Assembly (NCBI GenBank): GCA_910587805.1
Contig: CAJUNM010000017.1
Coordinates: 1-39,350 of the forward strand
DNA: 39,350 bases
Direction of reading: 5' to 3'
Source of the DNA: an uncultured Christensenellaceae bacterium
GTDB taxonomy: Bacteria > Bacillota > Clostridia > Christensenellales > Pumilibacteraceae
A model generated the notes under the pieces. It was given only the letters and a program-made list of their open reading frames with translations. It searched no databases and had not been told where the DNA came from. The position numbers and the translations under genes are program-made. Below, piece by piece: positions 23,725-31,498 of the stretch (its first letter is position 1; every line of letters starts with the position of its first letter).

Positions 23725-24827
23725 AAAAGATCGCCGTAATAGGTTGCACGGGTTCGATAGGCGTTCAAACGCTCGACGTCGTGCGCACACACAGAGACGA
23801 GTTTACGATAAGCGCGCTTTCTTGCGGTCACGACGCGGACGCGCTTATTAAGTATGCAAAGGAATTCGATTGCCGCACGCTCGGTATCTACGACGCGACG
23901 CGACGCATCGAAGTAGCGGCGGCTACGGGCGGCAACGTTTTTTGCGGCGATGATGCGCTTACGGAGATAGCGCGTTCCGACGCCGACATCGTCGTAGTTG
24001 CGGTTGTCGGCATGATCGGGCTGTCCGCAGTGCTCGAAGCGTTAAAATGCAAAAAGACAGTCGCGCTTGCCAACAAAGAATCGCTCGTTGCGGGCGGCGC
24101 AATAGTAAACGAATATCTGAAAAAGTACGGCGGAGAAATTCGTCCCGTTGACTCTGAGCACTCGGCGGTGTGGCAGTGTTTGCGCGGAGAAACCGAATTT
24201 AAGCGCATAATACTTACCGCGAGCGGCGGACCGTTTTTCGGTTATAACGGGGATTTGAGCCGCGTTACGGTCGCGCAAGCGGTAGCGCATCCGAATTGGA
24301 AAATGGGCAGAAAGATATCCGTCGATTCCGCGACTATGATGAATAAAGGTCTCGAGATAATCGAGGCGCGTTGGCTTTTCGATACAGAAAATATAGATTA
24401 CGTTATCCACCCCGAAAGCGTCGTTCACTCTATGGTTGAGTTTGCCGACGGTTCCATAAAAGCGCAAGCGGGTTCGCCCGATATGCGGCTGCCCATTTTG
24501 TACGCTATGGCGGATGCGCATGTCGAACGCGAGTATAAGCCGCTTTCTATCCCGATGAGCTTGAGGTTTTTGCCGCCCGACGAGCAAAGATTCCCCGCGC
24601 CGCGCCTTGCGAAGGACGCGATAAAGGCGGGAGGAAACTCCGCCGTAATGCTCAATGCCGCAAACGAAGCTGCCGTGCGCCTGTTTTTGGAAGGCAAGAT
24701 AAAGTTTACCGAAATAGTCGATACGGTAGCGCGCACAATGGATCGCGAACAAGTCGAGCGGCTGAGCGATGCGTCGAGCGTATTCGATACGCATAATCGC
24801 ATATATAATAAAATATATTTTAATTAA
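23721..24827 (+). CDS. dxr: 1-deoxy-D-xylulose 5-phosphate reductoisomerase
   Basis: Dxr performs the first committed step of the MEP isoprenoid pathway, converting DXP to MEP with NADPH. From ATG 23721 the protein has 368 residues. The Rossmann motif GCTGSIG starts at residue 8; ALANKESLVAGG, PVDSEHSAVWQCL, TASGGPFFG and VDSATMMNKGLE are the metal and substrate motifs; the C-terminal helical domain ends around FLEGKIKFTEIVD. An upstream in-frame extension into cdsA is discarded because homology starts at MKKIAVIG. Together with ispG downstream, it shows that the organism uses the MEP route. Confidence 0.97.
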   Translation: MKKIAVIGCTGSIGVQTLDVVRTHRDEFTISALSCGHDADALIKYAKEFDCRTLGIYDATRRIEVAAATGGNVFCGDDALTEIARSDADIVVVAVVGMIGLSAVLEALKCKKTVALANKESLVAGGAIVNEYLKKYGGEIRPVDSEHSAVWQCLRGETEFKRIILTASGGPFFGYNGDLSRVTVAQAVAHPNWKMGRKISVDSATMMNKGLEIIEARWLFDTENIDYVIHPESVVHSMVEFADGSIKAQAGSPDMRLPILYAMADAHVEREYKPLSIPMSLRFLPPDEQRFPAPRLAKDAIKAGGNSAVMLNAANEAAVRLFLEGKIKFTEIVDTVARTMDREQVERLSDASSVFDTHNRIYNKIYFN

Positions 24828-24850
24828 ATATACTGTTATCGAGGAACAAA

Positions 24851-26203
24851 GTGTATTTCGGATATTTGATATTGTCACTCGTAATATTGCTGTTCATGGT
24901 GCTCATACACGAGTTGGGACACTATACAACGGCAAAGATATTGGGCTTTACCGTCGAGGAGTTTGCTATCGGGTTCGGTCCGAAATTGTTTTCCGTTCGA
25001 CGTAAAAACGGCGAGAGATTTTCCGTGCGCGTGTTGCCGCTCGGCGGATTCTGCGCGTTCTACGGCGAAACGTCGGAAACGCCTGACGAAAAGTCGGCGC
25101 GCGAGAATAATACTCGAGAGAAAGATGAAAAGGGCGGAGAGGGCGGTAAAGTCGAAAAAGGCGGTAAAGTCGAAAAAGGCGAAAAAGGCGATCGCGAAAT
25201 CGATTCGGAAAAACACGACACTGCGCAAACACGCATCGATAATGTAAAAGAATCCAAAGCCGACGACGATCTGTTGAGTTTTGTCATGAAATCCGAACTT
25301 GTCGAGCGTGAAAAGTCGGCAATCGCAGATAGCGGCGTAAAGACCGACGCAGCGAAGTCCGAGGAAAAGACGGTGCGCTTCGATAAAAACGGCAATCCCG
25401 CAAAAACGTTCAACGAGCAAAAGCCGTGGAAACGCATTATTGTTTTGCTCGGCGGCGTGCTGTTTAATTTTTTGTCTGCATTTATCTTTTCGCTCATATT
25501 TATATGGGCGGTGGGCTATTCGTTGCCGCAGGTATATGAAAAGCACGTCGACGCAAGTCAAGCGGAGTATAATCCCGCGTTCGAGATAGGCGACGTTATC
25601 CTCGGCGTAAACGGCAGGGATATAGGCGTAATGAATTCGTTTTCGGAACTGCTCGAAGATTGCGGCGAGGGCGAGGTCACGCTGAAGATCTCGCGCGGCG
25701 GCGAAATTACGGAAATAAAAGCGAACAGAACAATGATAGACGCAGTGGACGACGACGGAAAACCGTACAAGTATCTCGGATTCGGAATAAACACAAAGTA
25801 TATCGATACGGGAAACAATGCGGGCAATGCGTTCAAGTATTGCGTGCCGTTCACGTTCAAACTGTCGTGGTCGATAATCGGATCGTTCGGCGAAATTTTT
25901 ACGGGCAAAGAACCGATAACGTCGATGACCGGACCGATAGGCTCGCTCAATACGATGGCTCGGCTTTCGCAGGCGGGTTGGCAGAATATACTGTTGCTTT
26001 TGCCGCTGCTCGCGAGCAATCTTGCCATTTTCAATATCTTGCCGTTTCCCGCGCTCGACGGCGCGCATATAGTTTTCACTGTTATAGAGTGGATAAGAAA
26101 AAAGCCGATAAACCGTAAGGTCGAAGGCATGATACACGGCATAGGGCTTATTGTTTTGCTGTTGTTCGTGGTAGTGGTTGACATTTTATCGTTTGTGTTG
26201 TAA
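24851..26203 (+). CDS. rseP: RseP/RasP site-2 intramembrane metalloprotease
   Basis: Membrane-embedded zinc protease that cuts anti-sigma factors and signal-peptide remnants. The 450-residue protein has HELGH at residues 20-24, LPLGGF, a PDZ region around VILGVNGRDIGVMNSF and the second metal motif NILPFPALDG in a C-terminal transmembrane helix. The oddity is a hydrophilic insert of about 100 residues between the GGFCAFYGE loop (near residue 72) and the NEQKPWKR segment (near 192), very rich in K, E, D and G. Within it lies an exact 18-base tandem repeat (25142-25159 and 25160-25177) encoding GKVEKG units. The GTG start at 24851 has GAGGA upstream. Confidence 0.95.
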   Translation: MYFGYLILSLVILLFMVLIHELGHYTTAKILGFTVEEFAIGFGPKLFSVRRKNGERFSVRVLPLGGFCAFYGETSETPDEKSARENNTREKDEKGGEGGKVEKGGKVEKGEKGDREIDSEKHDTAQTRIDNVKESKADDDLLSFVMKSELVEREKSAIADSGVKTDAAKSEEKTVRFDKNGNPAKTFNEQKPWKRIIVLLGGVLFNFLSAFIFSLIFIWAVGYSLPQVYEKHVDASQAEYNPAFEIGDVILGVNGRDIGVMNSFSELLEDCGEGEVTLKISRGGEITEIKANRTMIDAVDDDGKPYKYLGFGINTKYIDTGNNAGNAFKYCVPFTFKLSWSIIGSFGEIFTGKEPITSMTGPIGSLNTMARLSQAGWQNILLLLPLLASNLAIFNILPFPALDGAHIVFTVIEWIRKKPINRKVEGMIHGIGLIVLLLFVVVVDILSFVL

Positions 26204-26206
26204 AAT
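26178..26206 (+). promoter_or_regulatory. consensus promoter at the end of rseP, for ispG
   Basis: A perfect -35 TTGACA (26178-26183), a 17-base spacer and TAAAAT (26201-26206). It overlaps the last codons and stop of rseP. Transcription should begin about seven bases downstream, at the GTG of ispG. Confidence 0.75.
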
Positions 26207-26212
26207 AAACGT

Positions 26213-27265
26213 GTGAGTACGAGAACCGTAAAAATCAAGAATATAGCGATAGGCGGCGGCAACAAGATTGCCGTGCAGTCTATGACCAATACCGATACTC
26301 TCGACATTGCGGCAACGTCCGATCAGCTCAAGCGATTACAGCTTGCGGGCTGCGATATCGCGCGTCTTGCGGTATCGAGCACAGCCGAAGTCGACGCATG
26401 CAAAAATTATATCGGCAAGTTCGATATACCGCTCGTAGCCGATATACAGTTCGATTATATGCTTGCCGTAAAGTGCTGCGAGATCGGGTTCGATAAAATA
26501 CGTTTCAACCCGGGCAACATAGGCGACGAGAGCAAAGTCGAATACCTCGTCGATTGCTGTAAAGCTCACGGCACGCCCGTGCGCATAGGCGTAAACACCG
26601 GCTCGCTCGAAAAAGACCTCGAAGGCGAGCCGCCGTCCGCCGCGCTCGTAAAAAGCGCGTTAAAGCACGTGCGCTTGCTCGAAAAATTCGGGTTTTACGA
26701 TACGGTTATCTCCGTCAAATCGTCGGACGTAAAGACGGCTGTGGACGCATATCGCGCGCTGTCGCGAGAGGTTGATTACCCGTTGCACGTAGGGGTGACC
26801 GAAGCGGGTACGGAACTGCGCGGCATAACGCGCTCGGCTATAGGCATAGGATCGCTTCTGCTTGACGGCATCGGCGATACGATACGCGTATCGCTGTCCG
26901 GCGACCCCGTCGAGGAAGTCAAGGCGGCGCGGCTCATTTTGCAAGAAGCGGGCATAGATAAAAACTATTGTCAAATAGTGTCGTGTCCCACTTGTTCGCG
27001 TTGTAAGTACGACTTAAAGTCGATAGTCGACGCATTGAAAGAACAGACAAAAGACGTAAAAGCGCCCGTCAAGGTGGCTGTCATGGGTTGCGTTGTAAAC
27101 GGTCCCGGCGAGGCTAAGGACGCCGACTTCGGCGTTGCGGGCGGCGGTGGAAATAAAGCCGCGCTGTTTGTAGGCGGCAAAGTGATCAAAACCATACGCA
27201 CCGACGAAATACTTCCCGAGCTGAAACGACTGATAGACCGAAAGGCTGAAGAATATAACAAATGA
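26213..27265 (+). CDS. ispG: 4-hydroxy-3-methylbut-2-en-1-yl diphosphate synthase (IspG)
   Basis: Fe-S enzyme of the MEP pathway that converts MEcPP to HMBPP. The 350-residue protein starts with TVKIKNIAIGGGNKIAVQSMTNTDT, contains the TIM-barrel strands DIQFDYMLAVKCCEIGFDKIR and PVRIGVNTGSLEKD, and has the Fe-S cysteines in SCPTCSRCKYD and MGCVVNGPGEA. The start is forced: an in-frame stop lies at 26201-26203 and GTG 26213 is the first possible start after it. No Shine-Dalgarno sequence is present, and the start falls where the promoter at 26178-26206 should begin transcription, so the mRNA is probably leaderless. The downstream end overlaps the next gene by four bases. Confidence 0.96.
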   Translation: MSTRTVKIKNIAIGGGNKIAVQSMTNTDTLDIAATSDQLKRLQLAGCDIARLAVSSTAEVDACKNYIGKFDIPLVADIQFDYMLAVKCCEIGFDKIRFNPGNIGDESKVEYLVDCCKAHGTPVRIGVNTGSLEKDLEGEPPSAALVKSALKHVRLLEKFGFYDTVISVKSSDVKTAVDAYRALSREVDYPLHVGVTEAGTELRGITRSAIGIGSLLLDGIGDTIRVSLSGDPVEEVKAARLILQEAGIDKNYCQIVSCPTCSRCKYDLKSIVDALKEQTKDVKAPVKVAVMGCVVNGPGEAKDADFGVAGGGGNKAALFVGGKVIKTIRTDEILPELKRLIDRKAEEYNK

Positions 27266-28749
27266 ATGCCATATACATAGCTATAAACAAAAAAACCGAT
27301 AACAAATACGCCGACGTGCGTTTCGCGGAAGCGCGGTTTACGGGCGACGCCGCGACTGTAAAGATCGTTTGCTCAAAACACGATTACGAAAAATACCGTG
27401 CGCTTATGCCCGAACTCAATGCGCTCGTCGCCGCCGAGTGCAGGTTTAACTGTACGGTAAAAACCGAGCTTTTGCCGAGCGATCCGAGCGCCGAGACGCT
27501 GTATGCGTGCGTTTCGGAGTATATGAAAAAATTCCCGTATCTCGCAACGGCAGCGGACAGCATGGAAACCGACGTAGCGCGAGTCAAACTGAAATTGCAT
27601 AAAGCGATGTACGAGCTTGCAAAAAAGGACTCGTTGCCGCGGCTCGAAGAATATCTTAAAAACAGATTCGTCGAGGATATACGGCTTGAGATCGAACGAG
27701 TCGATTTCGGCGATATGCGCGAATCGGAGACCCCGACGCACATAAACAAGAATTATGCGTTGAGATCGCTCGCAAACGTGATAGGCAATATCGACGCGTC
27801 GTCCGCAATGTCCGCGGCGGGCGTGGACGGCAATGCCGAAAATCTCGTCGTTTGCGGAATATTCACTATGGCTACTTCGTTTATGAGCAAGTCGGACGGA
27901 GTAAAAGCGTCGCGCCCGTACGAAAAATGCGTGCTGTACGACGGAGAGCATACGCTGCAGTGCAGATATTTTCCGCGTGACGGCGGCACTCTGATACACC
28001 CCGAACTTTTGAATAAACCCGTGTGTGTGGTCGGGACAAGCGAAGTAGCAAGGGGCAGAGGCGGCGAAACGTCTATGCTTATAAGATCGCTTGCGGAATG
28101 CTCGGCGGACGGATTGATCCCCGTACCCGCGCCGCAGCCGCGCGACTATAAAAAAATCAAGCCGCAGCCTTACGAGGAGTACGTGCAAACGAGTTTGTTT
28201 CAAACGAGCGTCGGCGAACTGCCCAAAGAGCTTAAGGGGAGTTTTACCGTGTTCGATTTCGAGACTACGGGCTTGAGTATATTTTATGATAAACCGACCG
28301 AGATCGGCGCGGTAAAGGTCGTCGACGGCGTTATTACCGAAACGTTTTCCACACTTATAGACCCGCAACGCCCGATACCGCCCGAAGTATCTGAAAAAAC
28401 GGGCATAACGGACGATATGGTAAAGGGCAAACCGAAAATTTCCGAAGTTCTCGCGGATTTCTACAAGTTCAGCTATGGCTCCGCGCTCGTCGGGCATAAT
28501 ATATCTTTCGATTTCCCGTTCTTGCTCAAGTTCGGCAATCGCGCGGGATTCACGTTCGGCGATAGACGCACTTTCGACACTATGGGAATGGCTCCGCGCG
28601 CGATTCACGGCATAGAAAGCGTTTCGCTCGACAGCGTACTCAATAAGCTCGGCATGGTCAACGACAATGCGCACCGCGCGCTTTCCGATGCGCTCATGAC
28701 CGCCAAAGCGTTTATCGCTATGACGAAAATAATATACGCGGAAAAGTGA
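27262..28749 (+). CDS. PolC-type N-terminal domain, OB-like region and DEDDh exonuclease, without a polymerase
   Basis: This 495-residue protein sits at the locus where polC is expected (between rseP/ispG and rimP). Its N-terminal 150 residues resemble the PolC N-domain; residues about 190-290 look like an OB-fold, and the rest is a proofreading-type exonuclease. Catalytic residues are intact: Exo I VFDFETTGLS (D332, E334), Exo II GHNISFDFPF (D417) and Exo III H471 and D476 in AHRALSDALM. There is no PHP or C-family polymerase palm. The gene stops cleanly at 28749 and is followed by an AT-rich lipoprotein gene, so it is not a frameshifted long PolC. It overlaps ispG by four bases. It may be one half of a split PolC or an independent nuclease. 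Confidence 0.85.
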   Translation: MNAIYIAINKKTDNKYADVRFAEARFTGDAATVKIVCSKHDYEKYRALMPELNALVAAECRFNCTVKTELLPSDPSAETLYACVSEYMKKFPYLATAADSMETDVARVKLKLHKAMYELAKKDSLPRLEEYLKNRFVEDIRLEIERVDFGDMRESETPTHINKNYALRSLANVIGNIDASSAMSAAGVDGNAENLVVCGIFTMATSFMSKSDGVKASRPYEKCVLYDGEHTLQCRYFPRDGGTLIHPELLNKPVCVVGTSEVARGRGGETSMLIRSLAECSADGLIPVPAPQPRDYKKIKPQPYEEYVQTSLFQTSVGELPKELKGSFTVFDFETTGLSIFYDKPTEIGAVKVVDGVITETFSTLIDPQRPIPPEVSEKTGITDDMVKGKPKISEVLADFYKFSYGSALVGHNISFDFPFLLKFGNRAGFTFGDRRTFDTMGMAPRAIHGIESVSLDSVLNKLGMVNDNAHRALSDALMTAKAFIAMTKIIYAEK

Positions 28750-28782
28750 TATGTAAATCAGCAATTATTTTTTGTAAATATA

Positions 28783-28810
28783 TTGACAACAATGGAAATT
28801 GTGATATAAT
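28783..28810 (+). promoter_or_regulatory. promoter for the lipoprotein gene
   Basis: Perfect TTGACA (28783-28788), a 16-base spacer and perfect TATAAT (28805-28810) with TGA immediately before the -10 (extended -10). It is one of the strongest-looking promoters in the window. Confidence 0.85.
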
Positions 28811-28854
28811 ATAAGAGATTACGATTTATTTGAATACATATTGGGAAGGAGTGT

Positions 28855-29361
28855 ATGAAAAATAAAGTATTCGTTAAAAAAATAATTGCAAGCATTGCGA
28901 CGGTTTGCGGCATCGCAATATTTTGCTGTTCTTTGATTTCTTGCGTGAAAGAGAAAGATTACAGAGCGGTGTTTTTGCATAATTGGGGCGTTGAATTGCC
29001 GGAAAATATGGAAAAGCAATTTAGCAAACAAGAGGATAATTGGGGGCATTACGGAGCGAGATTCGCTACTTTTATTTGTGAAAGCGAGCCGACCGAATTT
29101 TTGAAAGACTTTGAAAAAGAGCGTTCCGAAAACGTCAGTAAACATATCGATAAAGCGTTGAGCGAGGCTCGAATAAAGATACCGGAAAAATATATTCCCG
29201 ATATGTCAAAAGACTATTATTGGAAATATTACTGCAGAAAACATTTGGATAATCAAGAATATAAAAACCCTGTCGATTATTATATTATGTTATATTTTAC
29301 AGATGATATGCGTTTATCGATATATCAGTATTTTGAATCAAATGAAATACCTAAGTTATAG
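28855..29361 (+). CDS. AT-rich predicted lipoprotein, unknown function
   Basis: The 168-residue product has a basic N-terminus, a hydrophobic stretch and a lipobox (SLISC with cysteine near residue 30), so it is probably a surface lipoprotein. The rest is hydrophilic, rich in K, E, D and aromatic residues (KDYYWKYYCRKHL), with no motif I recognise. ATG 28855 has GGAAGGAG upstream. The gene is visibly poorer in GC than its neighbours: two 60-base lines counted by eye (28861 and 29281) gave 21 and 13 G or C. Its composition, its own consensus promoter and its place between polC-like and rimP point to a later insertion. No mobile-element ends were found. Confidence 0.85.
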   Translation: MKNKVFVKKIIASIATVCGIAIFCCSLISCVKEKDYRAVFLHNWGVELPENMEKQFSKQEDNWGHYGARFATFICESEPTEFLKDFEKERSENVSKHIDKALSEARIKIPEKYIPDMSKDYYWKYYCRKHLDNQEYKNPVDYYIMLYFTDDMRLSIYQYFESNEIPKL

Positions 29362-29420
29362 GAACAAACTTTGACCGCATAATAATTTGTAAAAAACCGT
29401 TGTAAGTCGAGCGAAAACAC

Positions 29421-29449
29421 TTGCAAAAAATTCGGCTTTGTGGTATATT
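29421..29449 (+). promoter_or_regulatory. promoter of the rimP-nusA-infB operon
   Basis: TTGCAA (29421-29426), 17-base spacer, TATATT (29444-29449) with TGG before it (extended -10). It is the only good promoter ahead of rimP. Leader length to the rimP GTG is about 120 bases. Confidence 0.7.
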
Positions 29450-29474
29450 GTCAATATAGGTATTATGTAGTAGC

Positions 29475-29545
29475 GTGAGAGTGGGTTTTGCCCGCTCTCA
29501 CTTGCTATGAGATACAACGAGCGAGTTTATTATTTTGCTTGCTCG
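29475..29545 (+). ncRNA. structured rimP leader with two hairpins
   Basis: The first hairpin pairs GTGAGAGTGGG (29475-29485) with CCCGCTCTCAC (29491-29501) around a TTTTG loop, with flanking TAGC/GCTA extending it past a two-base bulge. The second pairs CGAGCGAG (29518-29525) with CTTGCTCG (29538-29545). No T-run follows either, so it is not a simple terminator. Regulatory function is inferred from the strength of the structure and from leaders known on this operon in other bacteria. Confidence 0.5.
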
Positions 29546-29578
29546 GCGCGTCTGTAATCGGAGGTCGATATAAACAAC

Positions 29579-30037
29579 GTGATCGAAAGGGCAAAGCCCG
29601 TTATAGAAAACACTCTGTCCGCGCTCGGCTACGAGCTTGTGGATATAGAGTACAAAAACCTGTACGGGCAAAAGCACCTTATAGTTTACGTCGCGTCGGA
29701 GCGCGGCATTTCGCTCGACGATTGCGAGATCGTTTCAAACGCTCTCGACAAGCCGCTCGACGATCTCGATCCTACGGCGGGCGTTCCGTACTGTTTGGAC
29801 GTGTCGTCGCCGGGGCTTGACCGTCCGTTCAAGACGCGGCGCGATTACGAACGCAATTACGGTAAGTCCGTCGAGATCAAACTGTATGCGCCGTTATCCG
29901 GCACAAAGGACAAGCTTATCGTCGGCAAGCTTGTTTCGTATGACGACGACAGCGTTGCCATAGAGACCGCCGACGGCAAAACTTTATCGGTTAAAAACTC
30001 CGCAGCGGCGCTCGTTCGCCCGCACATCGAGTTTTGA
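29579..30037 (+). CDS. rimP: ribosome maturation factor RimP
   Basis: RimP assists 30S subunit maturation. The 152-residue protein has the two-domain layout: an N-terminal alpha/beta domain with ALGYELVDIEYKN and PYCLDVSSPGLDRPFKTRRDYERNYG, and a C-terminal Sm-like domain from KSVEIKLYAP onward. GTG 29579 is used; the nearest Shine-Dalgarno GGAGGT is about 13 bases upstream, which is long. It is the first gene of the classical rimP-nusA-rnpM-ylxQ-infB-rbfA operon. Confidence 0.95.
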   Translation: MIERAKPVIENTLSALGYELVDIEYKNLYGQKHLIVYVASERGISLDDCEIVSNALDKPLDDLDPTAGVPYCLDVSSPGLDRPFKTRRDYERNYGKSVEIKLYAPLSGTKDKLIVGKLVSYDDDSVAIETADGKTLSVKNSAAALVRPHIEF

Positions 30038-30083
30038 CATATATTCAAACAACAAAATCAGAAAATAAATTTCGGAGACAAAC

Positions 30084-31232
30084 ATGGCTAAAAAGAACTC
30101 TACACTGACGTTGAATGCGGAATTTTTCGATGCGTTAAGCGATCTCGAATCGGAAAAAGGCATCAAAAAAGAGGATTTTATCGGTGCGATGGAGGACGCT
30201 CTTACAAGCGCATATAAAAAGCAGTACGGCGTTCCCAAACAGATCAAAATAATCCTCACGCCCGAGACTAAAACGTTCGCTATCTATACCTGCCAAAAAG
30301 TAGTAGAGCAGGTCGAGATCCGCGAGGCGGAGATAAGTCTCGAGGACGCGCGTCTTATCGACAAAAAATACAAGGTCGGCGACGATATATACATGCCCGT
30401 CGACGCCAACGAATTCGGCAGAATAGTCGCGCAGATGGCAAAGCAGATCGTCACGCAGAAGTTGCGCGCGCTCGAGAGCGAAAAGGCGTACAGCGAGCTT
30501 GCCGAAAAGGAAGAAGAGCTTGTCAACTGCGTAGTCACTCGCATCGAGGCGAAAAACGTTTATGTGGAGATAAACAAAATGGAAGCCGTGCTGTATCCCA
30601 AAGATCAGCTTCCCGGCGACCGTTTCAAAGTCGGCGACAAAGTAAAGGTTTTCGTACGCGGCATCAAGACCGCGCAGCGCGGACCGCAAGTGCTCGTAAC
30701 GCGCACCGCGCCCGGGTTTATCCGTCGCTTGTTCGAGCTTGAAGTTCCCGAGATCACGAGCGGCGTCGTGGCTATTAAAGGCATCGTTCGCGAAGCGGGC
30801 TTGCGCACCAAAATGGCGGTATATTCCAACGATTCGAGCGTGGACGCCGTCGGCGCGTGCGTAGGTAATCACGGAACGCGCGTAAACAGCATAATATCGG
30901 AAGTAGGCGGCGAAAAGGTCGACATCATACCGTGGCACGAGGATCCGCTCGAGTTTATAGCTTGCGCATTGCTGCCCGCAAAGGTGGTTATGGTAGAGGC
31001 GAACGAGGCGGAGCACGTCGCGACCGTCGTTGTAATGGACGATCAGTTGAGCCTTGCTATAGGCAGAGAGGGCGTAAACGCGCGCCTTGCCGCTAAGCTG
31101 ACCAATTGGAAGATAGACATCAAGCCGTATTCGACAATGAAAAACGAGGTCAAGGCGGCTACCGAACGCGCAGAACAAATGGGCAGCGACAACTTCGATG
31201 TATTCGACGAAGACCTCGGAGAACTCGACTGA
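30084..31232 (+). CDS. nusA: transcription termination/antitermination factor NusA
   Basis: NusA binds RNA polymerase and nascent RNA. The 382-residue protein has an N-terminal RNAP-binding domain (FFDALSDLESEKGIKKEDFIGAMEDALTSAYKK), an S1 domain (CVVTRIEAKNVYVEINKMEAVL) and two KH domains with the conserved DPVGACVG-type segment, here SVDAVGACVGNHGTRVNSI, and AIGREGVNARLAAKL. The C-terminal acidic repeats of proteobacterial NusA are absent, as usual in Bacillota. ATG 30084 is behind a GGAG site. Its stop overlaps the next start by one base. Confidence 0.98.
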   Translation: MAKKNSTLTLNAEFFDALSDLESEKGIKKEDFIGAMEDALTSAYKKQYGVPKQIKIILTPETKTFAIYTCQKVVEQVEIREAEISLEDARLIDKKYKVGDDIYMPVDANEFGRIVAQMAKQIVTQKLRALESEKAYSELAEKEEELVNCVVTRIEAKNVYVEINKMEAVLYPKDQLPGDRFKVGDKVKVFVRGIKTAQRGPQVLVTRTAPGFIRRLFELEVPEITSGVVAIKGIVREAGLRTKMAVYSNDSSVDAVGACVGNHGTRVNSIISEVGGEKVDIIPWHEDPLEFIACALLPAKVVMVEANEAEHVATVVVMDDQLSLAIGREGVNARLAAKLTNWKIDIKPYSTMKNEVKAATERAEQMGSDNFDVFDEDLGELD

Positions 31233-31498
31233 TGAAACACGTTCCGCTTCGCACCTGCGTCGTGTGTCGCAATCAAAAAGAAAAGTCGGAACTCGTGCGC
31301 ATAGTCAAAGCCAAAGACGGGCGAATATTCGTTGACGACGGAGGCAGAGCGGAAGGGCGCGGCGCATATGTTTGCAAAAGCGAAAGCTGCATGACGGACG
31401 CGCTCAAAAAGAAGGCGCTCAATCGCGTGTTCAAAACGCAGATACCGCAAGAGACGTACGACGCGCTTTATGCGGCGGTGCAAGCGAATGAACGATAA
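31232..31498 (+). CDS. rnpM: YlxR family RNA-binding protein (RnpM)
   Basis: The 88-residue YlxR-fold protein starts with KHVPLRTCVVCRNQKEKSELVRIV and includes GRAEGRGAYVCKSESCM, the conserved basic and Cys-containing surface of this family. YlxR/RnpM has been reported to bind and modulate RNase P in Bacillus. ATG 31232 overlaps the nusA stop by one base, and the gene overlaps the next by 11 bases. A longer upstream reading frame is a shadow of nusA. Confidence 0.93.
   Translation: MKHVPLRTCVVCRNQKEKSELVRIVKAKDGRIFVDDGGRAEGRGAYVCKSESCMTDALKKKALNRVFKTQIPQETYDALYAAVQANER

Noticed and set aside
25142..25190. Tandem repeat as a mobile-element end or CRISPR start
   Set aside because: Only two complete copies with no spacer, wholly inside the rseP reading frame.
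27262..29361. Frameshifted full-length polC
   Set aside because: After 28749 the sequence becomes a promoter and an AT-rich lipoprotein gene; none of the frames shows PHP or polymerase motifs before rimP, so it is not a simple frameshift.
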